A stretch of DNA of 9,812 nucleotides from an archaeon (GTDB lineage Archaea > Hydrothermarchaeota > Hydrothermarchaeia > Hydrothermarchaeales > JALUUU01). Shown here piece after piece: positions 5,937 through 9,812 of the stretch (position 1 is the stretch's first letter; the number at the start of each line of letters is the position of its first letter). The stretch covers positions 1-9,812 of the forward strand of contig JALUUU010000141.1 in the NCBI GenBank assembly GCA_027021185.1, in the 5' to 3' direction. A program made the position numbers and the translations under genes. The notes under the pieces are model-generated. The model was not told the DNA's origin. It did no database searches and was given only the letters and a program-made list of their open reading frames with translations.

Positions 5937-6614
5937 ATGGGTGTTGAAGAGGAACTTGATAAAGTCGCTGAATACCTGTCTATATGCCTAGGCGGGGACG
6001 ATAAAGCCGTTAGGGAACTTGAATTCATAGGCGTCAGCCCGGACGATATAAGTGAGGAGGCCAAGAAAAAAATCGACGAGGCCATAGCCGTCCTGAGGGA
6101 CAAGGAAAAAACCCCATTGGATAGGATCTCCACGGTTTCTGACATGGTGAAAGAACTCAAGGGAGCAGTTCCCAAGGAGGTCGGAAAATACATCTTAAAT
6201 TCAGTGGGCAACCGTCTTAATGAGATTAGAGACGACATCAACCTGGAAGAAGGTAGGGCTGGCTCCCTGGTGGGTGACAAGTCCTGGCGCAGGGGAGTTT
6301 TAACTCATCCCTCAATTCCCTACAGCCTGGACATGTTTCTCACAGATGACCGCAGAGTATTGCTGGAGCTCAAAAAACTCGGCATTTCCGAGGTACCTGC
6401 TGTTGTTAAAGAGGCTGCGAAAAAAGCTAAGAGCATAATGAAGGATGAGAGCATGAGCCCCGGCGAGAGGGCGATCAAGGCAGCGGATGTCCTCATGGAG
6501 CCCTTGTTGCCGACATACACGGGGGACAGATCTCGCAAGGATATCCAGGAGCTGTCTCCGGCTGTAAAAGGGGTTATCTGGCAGATAGCTAACGAGCTGA
6601 CCTCTGGGGCCTAA
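5937..6614 (+). CDS. uncharacterised helical protein with two UPF0147-like modules
   Basis: A 225-residue, highly charged protein predicted almost entirely helical, with no signal peptide, membrane segment or Cys cluster. It contains an internal duplication. Residues about 27-98 (ELEFIGVS..., DEAIAVLRDKEKTPLDR, VKEL) align with residues about 144-221 (ELKKLGIS..., AKSIMKDESMSPGER, IWQIANEL). Each half resembles UPF0147, a small archaeal family of about 85-95 residues with a VP...AA..AK..(L/M)..D...S.RA pattern and an IW.I...LE ending. Resemblance is stronger in the second half. The two are joined by a loop-like segment at about 101-135. No function is known for UPF0147 and none is proposed. 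The start is ATG with AGGAGTG (5923-5929) seven bases before it and TATA-like TTTAATAG further upstream. It lies between tRNA-Cys and the heat-shock operon, separated from the latter by about 95 bases with its own promoter, so co-transcription is not required. Confidence 0.75.
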   Translation: MGVEEELDKVAEYLSICLGGDDKAVRELEFIGVSPDDISEEAKKKIDEAIAVLRDKEKTPLDRISTVSDMVKELKGAVPKEVGKYILNSVGNRLNEIRDDINLEEGRAGSLVGDKSWRRGVLTHPSIPYSLDMFLTDDRRVLLELKKLGISEVPAVVKEAAKKAKSIMKDESMSPGERAIKAADVLMEPLLPTYTGDRSRKDIQELSPAVKGVIWQIANELTSGA

Positions 6615-6624
6615 AAAGGTCCCC
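6606..6624 (+). other. stem-loop over the stop codon of the UPF0147-like gene
   Basis: GGGGCCT (6606-6612) can pair with AGGTCCCC (6617-6624) around an AAAA loop with a single bulged T, enclosing the TAA stop. No T-run follows directly, so it is at best a weak terminator or a 3'-end stabiliser. Confidence 0.3.
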
Positions 6625-6629
6625 TTATC

Positions 6630-6644
6630 CTAACCTTTAGTTAT
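6630..6644 (+). promoter_or_regulatory. HSR1-like heat-shock operator upstream of grpE
   Basis: CTAAC-CTTTA-GTTAT matches nine of ten defined positions of CTAAC-N5-GTTAG, the palindrome bound by the heat-shock regulator HSR1 in Archaeoglobus fulgidus. It lies 66 bases before the grpE start and abuts an AT-rich TATA candidate (6644-6651), a position where a bound repressor could block TBP/TFB. No regulator gene of this kind is in the window. Confidence 0.5.
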
Positions 6645-6675
6645 TAAAATATTTTACATCGTTACAGGTTTTAAT
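6644..6675 (+). promoter_or_regulatory. grpE-dnaK-dnaJ promoter region
   Basis: Two TATA candidates are present: TTAAAATA (6644-6651), which gives a leader of about 35 bases, and TTTTAAT (6669-6675), which gives one of about 12. The first overlaps the HSR1-like palindrome. A GGTG (6701-6704), five bases before the ATG, can serve as the grpE SD. I cannot choose between the boxes by eye. Confidence 0.45.
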
Positions 6676-6709
6676 CTTCTATGCAGTTGATTTTGTCTCG
6701 GGTGGGTAT

Positions 6710-7198
6710 ATGGGAGAAAAAAAAGGCAGGAAATCTATTTCCGACTTAAAAAAAGAGCTAAAAGAAAAAAATAAGCAAATAGAAGAGTATATGACGAGAA
6801 TAAAATACCTTCAGGCGGATTTTGATAACTTAGAAAAACGGGTGGCGAAGGAAAAAGAGGAAATCAAAAAAATAGCAAAAGAGGACCTAATCCTTAAGCT
6901 CATCGACGTATACGAAAACCTGGAGAGAGCCGTTAAGGACGGCCATCGAACGAGGAAGAAAGACCTTCTGAAGGGGCTAGAGATGACTTACAGACAGCTC
7001 AGGGATATCCTGAAGGATGAGGGTCTTGAGGAGATAAAGGCTGTGGGTGAAAAATTCGACCCTTTCCTCCATGAGGCTGTTTTAAGAGAGAACAGAAAAG
7101 ACTGTGAGGCGGGAGTTATCCTGGAGGAGTACCAAAGAGGGTACAAGCTGAATGATAGGGTAATTCGTTACTCAAAGGTTAAAGTTGCTGAGAGGTGA
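6710..7198 (+). CDS. grpE: GrpE, nucleotide exchange factor of DnaK
   Basis: A 162-residue cytoplasmic co-chaperone that opens the DnaK nucleotide site to release ADP. The N-terminal half is a long Lys/Glu-rich coiled coil (about residues 8-58) leading into the conserved YLQADFDNLEKR segment (33-44), then the helical dimer region (DLILKLIDVYENLERA, 59-74). The C-terminal beta domain carries the GrpE signature VGEKFDPFLHEAV (112-124) and the closing strand around residues 136-158. The protein is slightly shorter than the typical 180-200 residues because the disordered N-terminus is brief, as in other archaeal GrpE. It is the first gene of the grpE-dnaK-dnaJ operon. Its TGA stop lies inside the dnaK SD, so translation of the two genes is probably coupled. 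Confidence 0.96.
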   Translation: MGEKKGRKSISDLKKELKEKNKQIEEYMTRIKYLQADFDNLEKRVAKEKEEIKKIAKEDLILKLIDVYENLERAVKDGHRTRKKDLLKGLEMTYRQLRDILKDEGLEEIKAVGEKFDPFLHEAVLRENRKDCEAGVILEEYQRGYKLNDRVIRYSKVKVAER

Positions 7199-7199
7199 T
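7192..7199 (+). promoter_or_regulatory. SD sequence that sets the dnaK start
   Basis: GAGGTGAT is an eight-base match to the archaeal anti-SD and contains the grpE TGA stop. It is three bases before the ATG at 7203, which excludes the in-frame TTG at 7185 as the start. Confidence 0.75.
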
Positions 7200-7202
7200 T
7201 GT

Positions 7203-9089
7203 ATGGAGAAAATCATAGGAATAGACTTGGGCACGAGTAATTCAGCCGCAGCCGTGCTCATGGGAGGGCGGCCTACCATAATACCAAGTGCAGAGGGGAC
7301 GACCCTCGGTGGAAAAGCCTTCCCCTCGGTTGTGGCTTTCACAAAAGATGGGCAGCGCCTGGTTGGTGAGCCTGCCAGGAGACAGGCAGTTACCAACCCA
7401 GAGGGCACGGTCATGGGGGCGAAGAGAAAGATGGGCACCACCCACAAGTACAAGATCTACGGCAAGGAATACACCCCCCAGGACATCTCAGCATTCATCC
7501 TTCAGAAAATAAAGCAGGATGCTGAGGCCTTCATAGGCGAGCCGGTGAAGAAGGCAGTGATAACTGTTCCTGCGTACTTCAACGACAATCAGAGACAGGC
7601 CACCAAGGACGCTGGGGAAATCGCTGGTCTTGAGGTCGTCCGCATAATAAACGAGCCTACCGCGGCTTCTCTGGCCTATGGCCTTGACAAGAAAGGTGAC
7701 CAGAAGATCCTGGTCTTCGATTTTGGGGGAGGCACTCTGGACGTAACAATAATGGAGCTGGGAGGAGGGGTCTTCGAGGTTCTTTCAACCTCTGGCGACA
7801 CCCAGCTCGGCGGCAGGGACATGGACAAGGCGCTGGTGGACTACATAGTTAAGGAGTTCAAGAAAGACACAGGGATAGACATCTCCCAGGACAAGACCGC
7901 CATGCAGCGCCTCGTCGAGGCGGCGGAGAAAGCCAAGATAGAGCTCTCCACAACCCTTGAAACAAGCATTAATCTCCCCTACATAACTGCTGACAGCTCT
8001 GGCCCAAAACACCTTGACATGAAGATAACCAGAGCAACTCTGGAGAAGCTGGTTCAGCCGATCATCGAGAAAACCGCTGATCCCATGCGTCAGGCCCTGG
8101 CGGATGCAGAGTTGCAGCCAGGGGACATAGACAGGATAATCCTGGTGGGCGGCCCCACAAGAATGCCGGCCGTCAGGGAGTTTGTTAAGAGGTTTATCGG
8201 AAAAGAGCCGGAGAGGGGCATCGATCCCATGGAATGTGTTGCCATGGGGGCGGCGATCCAGGGAGGAGTCCTCGCCGGTGAGGTGAAAGACATTCTGCTC
8301 CTGGATGTCACACCACTGTCCCTCGGAATCGAGACCCTAGGAGGGGTCTTCACCAAGCTGATAGAGCGCAACACAACCATCCCAACAAGAAAGTCTCAAG
8401 TCTTCACCACCGCCGCCGACAACCAGACCAGCGTCGAGATCCACGTGCTTCAGGGAGAGCGCTCCATGGCGGCAGATAACATAAGCCTGGGAAGATTCAC
8501 CCTCGTTGGAATACCGCCGGCGCCGAGGGGGGTGCCCCAGATAGAGGTGACCTTCGATATCGACGCCAACGGCATCTTAAACGTTTCCGCTAAAGACCTT
8601 GGCACCGGTAAGGAGCAGAAGATGGTGATAACCGCTCCTCAGAAGCTTTCAAAGGAGGAAATAGATAAAAAAGTCAAAGAGGCCGAGAAGTTTGCTGAGG
8701 AGGATAAGAAGAGGCGGGAGAAGGCGGAGCTGTTGAACCAGGCAGACAGCCTGATATACACCGCTGAGAAATCTCTAAAGGACCTAGGCGATAAGATAAC
8801 CAAGGAGCAGAAAGAAAAAGTTGAAAAGGCAGTTAAAGAGCTGAAGGACGTCCTTAAAGAAGATGACATAGCAAAGATAAAACAGAAAGTCGAGGAACTC
8901 ACTAAGGCAATGCATGAGATCACCACGGTTATGTATCAGCAAGCTGCTCAGCAGGCCCAGTCCCAGGCCCAGACAGAGGCCAAAGAACAGGGACAGAGCC
9001 AGGGGAGCAATCAAGATCAAAAAGAGAGCAAGGGAAAAGAGAAAGTCGTGGATGCGGAGTACGAGGACGTGGATGAGGAGAAAAAGTAG
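7203..9089 (+). CDS. dnaK: DnaK (Hsp70) chaperone
   Basis: A 628-residue ATP-dependent chaperone of the cytoplasm. The nucleotide-binding domain (about 1-360) shows GIDLGTSNS (6-14), INEPTAASLAYG (149-160), the phosphate-2 motif FDFGGGTLDVT (172-182) and VGGPTRMPAV (315-324). The interdomain linker DILLLDVTPLSLG is at 363-375. The substrate-binding beta domain runs to about 480 and the helical lid to about 580. A Gln-rich tail then ends in the usual acidic VVDAEYEDVDEE. The region around residues 70-95 lacks the insertion of about 23 residues found in Gram-negative DnaK. It is of the Gram-positive/archaeal type, consistent with the accepted view that archaea acquired hsp70 from bacteria. The stop codon is followed at once by the dnaJ ATG. 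Heat regulation through the operator at 6630-6644 is inference. Confidence 0.98.
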   Translation: MEKIIGIDLGTSNSAAAVLMGGRPTIIPSAEGTTLGGKAFPSVVAFTKDGQRLVGEPARRQAVTNPEGTVMGAKRKMGTTHKYKIYGKEYTPQDISAFILQKIKQDAEAFIGEPVKKAVITVPAYFNDNQRQATKDAGEIAGLEVVRIINEPTAASLAYGLDKKGDQKILVFDFGGGTLDVTIMELGGGVFEVLSTSGDTQLGGRDMDKALVDYIVKEFKKDTGIDISQDKTAMQRLVEAAEKAKIELSTTLETSINLPYITADSSGPKHLDMKITRATLEKLVQPIIEKTADPMRQALADAELQPGDIDRIILVGGPTRMPAVREFVKRFIGKEPERGIDPMECVAMGAAIQGGVLAGEVKDILLLDVTPLSLGIETLGGVFTKLIERNTTIPTRKSQVFTTAADNQTSVEIHVLQGERSMAADNISLGRFTLVGIPPAPRGVPQIEVTFDIDANGILNVSAKDLGTGKEQKMVITAPQKLSKEEIDKKVKEAEKFAEEDKKRREKAELLNQADSLIYTAEKSLKDLGDKITKEQKEKVEKAVKELKDVLKEDDIAKIKQKVEELTKAMHEITTVMYQQAAQQAQSQAQTEAKEQGQSQGSNQDQKESKGKEKVVDAEYEDVDEEKK

Positions 9090-9812
9090 ATGAAGAGGGA
9101 CTACTACGAGGTCCTCGGTGTAAGCAAAAATGCATCAAAAGGCGAGATAAAGAAGGCTTATCGCCGCTTGGCGATGCAGTATCACCCGGACAGGAACAAG
9201 TCGCCTGATGCCGAGGAGAAATTCAAAGAGATTTCAGAGGCCTATGGCGTCCTCATCGATGACGAAAAACGCAGGCAGTACGACATGTTCGGCCATGCAG
9301 GAATAGACGGCCGCTACACCAGGGAGGACATCTTCAGGGGCATTAATTTTGAGGACATATTCGGCGACTTGGGCTTCGACTTCATGAACCTCGGCAGCAT
9401 CTTCCAGAACTTCTTCGGTGGAGGTGGGGCGAGAGCCAGGAGGGGCCCCTCCAGGGGCGCTGATTTGAGGTTCGACATGGAGATAACCCTTGAGGAGGCC
9501 GCAAAGGGAACAGAGAAGAAGATAAAATATCCCAGGCTGGAGAAATGCGATGTCTGCGACGGAACCGGTGCTAAGCCCGGCACATCTATGATCACGTGTA
9601 GCACTTGCAACGGAAGGGGACAGGTTGGATTCACCAAGCGCACACCCTTCGGCCAGTTCACGAGCGTTTCCACCTGCAGTCGCTGTGGCGGGGAGGGGCA
9701 GATAGTTGAGACCCCTTGCTCCAACTGCCGTGGCTCGGGAAAAGTTAAGGCAACCAAGCAGCTTATAGTAAAAGTCCCGCCAGGGGTGGATACGGGCTCA
9801 AGATTAAGGCTT
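9090..9812 (+). CDS. dnaJ: DnaJ (Hsp40) co-chaperone, N-terminal part (cut by right edge)
   Basis: 241 codons are present and the frame runs off the right edge. DnaJ delivers substrates to DnaK and stimulates its ATPase. The J domain occupies residues 3-66 with YYEVLGV at 5-11 and the essential HPD at 32-34. A short Gly/Phe linker rich in DIFGDLGF-type repeats follows (about 90-125). The first substrate-binding domain is interrupted by the zinc region with all four CxxCxGxG-type repeats (CDVCDGTG, CSTCNGRG, CSRCGGEG, CSNCRGSG). The last visible segment, VKVPPGVDTGSRLRL, begins the C-terminal substrate domain. It is therefore a type A DnaJ, about two thirds complete here. The ATG abuts the dnaK stop (TAGATG), which suggests translational coupling; a GAGGAG lies about ten bases upstream. 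Confidence 0.97.
   Translation, partial: MKRDYYEVLGVSKNASKGEIKKAYRRLAMQYHPDRNKSPDAEEKFKEISEAYGVLIDDEKRRQYDMFGHAGIDGRYTREDIFRGINFEDIFGDLGFDFMNLGSIFQNFFGGGGARARRGPSRGADLRFDMEITLEEAAKGTEKKIKYPRLEKCDVCDGTGAKPGTSMITCSTCNGRGQVGFTKRTPFGQFTSVSTCSRCGGEGQIVETPCSNCRGSGKVKATKQLIVKVPPGVDTGSRLRL

Noticed and set aside
7185..7202. Earlier TTG start for dnaK
   Set aside because: It would lie before the strong SD (7192-7199) and add six residues not seen in Hsp70; the ATG at 7203 gives the standard MEKIIGIDLGT start.
9314..9757. Minus-strand open frame of 147 codons
   Set aside because: It is antisense to the conserved zinc region of dnaJ; the translation is Pro/Ser-rich without family features.

Overview
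The window looks archaeal, most likely euryarchaeal. It carries the archaeal UPF0248/MJ1316 family, TATA boxes about 25 bases upstream of many starts with very short or no leaders, Shine-Dalgarno (SD) sequences matching an archaeal 16S 3' end (GGAGGTGA, GAGGTGAT), a tungstopterin aldehyde:ferredoxin oxidoreductase, and an archaeal-style tRNA-Cys. A grpE-dnaK-dnaJ cluster, which many hyperthermophilic archaea lack, suggests a mesophile or moderate thermophile. I cannot name the species. Gene density is high and no mobile element, CRISPR array or rRNA was seen.

Layout. Positions 1-873 hold three minus-strand genes, each apparently with its own promoter: the start of a MEDS-like sensor protein that runs off the left edge, a small two-CxxC zinc-ribbon protein, and a UPF0248/MJ1316 protein. 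A compact divergent promoter (about 883-902) separates these from a plus-strand CBS-CBS-ParB-like protein (913-1686), a possible relative of archaeal free-serine kinase. That gene ends tail-to-tail with cysteinyl-tRNA synthetase (1683-3173, minus). A MoaD-like sulfur carrier with a C-terminal extension (3252-3755, plus) ends four bases from the convergent aldehyde:ferredoxin oxidoreductase (3760-5559, minus). tRNA-Cys(GCA) follows (5779-5849, minus). A long inverted repeat lies between it and a plus-strand gene of unknown function with two UPF0147-like modules (5937-6614). The right end is the heat-shock operon grpE (6710-7198), dnaK (7203-9089) and dnaJ (from 9090, cut by the right edge).

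How the parts may work together. Three themes can be read from gene order. The first is cysteine: a candidate serine kinase (O-phosphoserine is a cysteine precursor), CysRS and tRNA-Cys. The second is pterin cofactor: a MoaD-like protein, which supplies the dithiolene sulfur of molybdo/tungstopterin, beside a tungstopterin enzyme. The third is protein folding: the Hsp70 team, preceded by a palindrome resembling the Archaeoglobus HSR1 heat-shock operator. The most interesting points are the possible HSR1-like operator, the C at the tRNA-Cys discriminator position where U is expected, the two diglycine ends in the MoaD-like fusion, the duplicated UPF0147-like protein, and the near-perfect inverted repeat at 5856-5904. 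No wholly new multi-gene system is evident.
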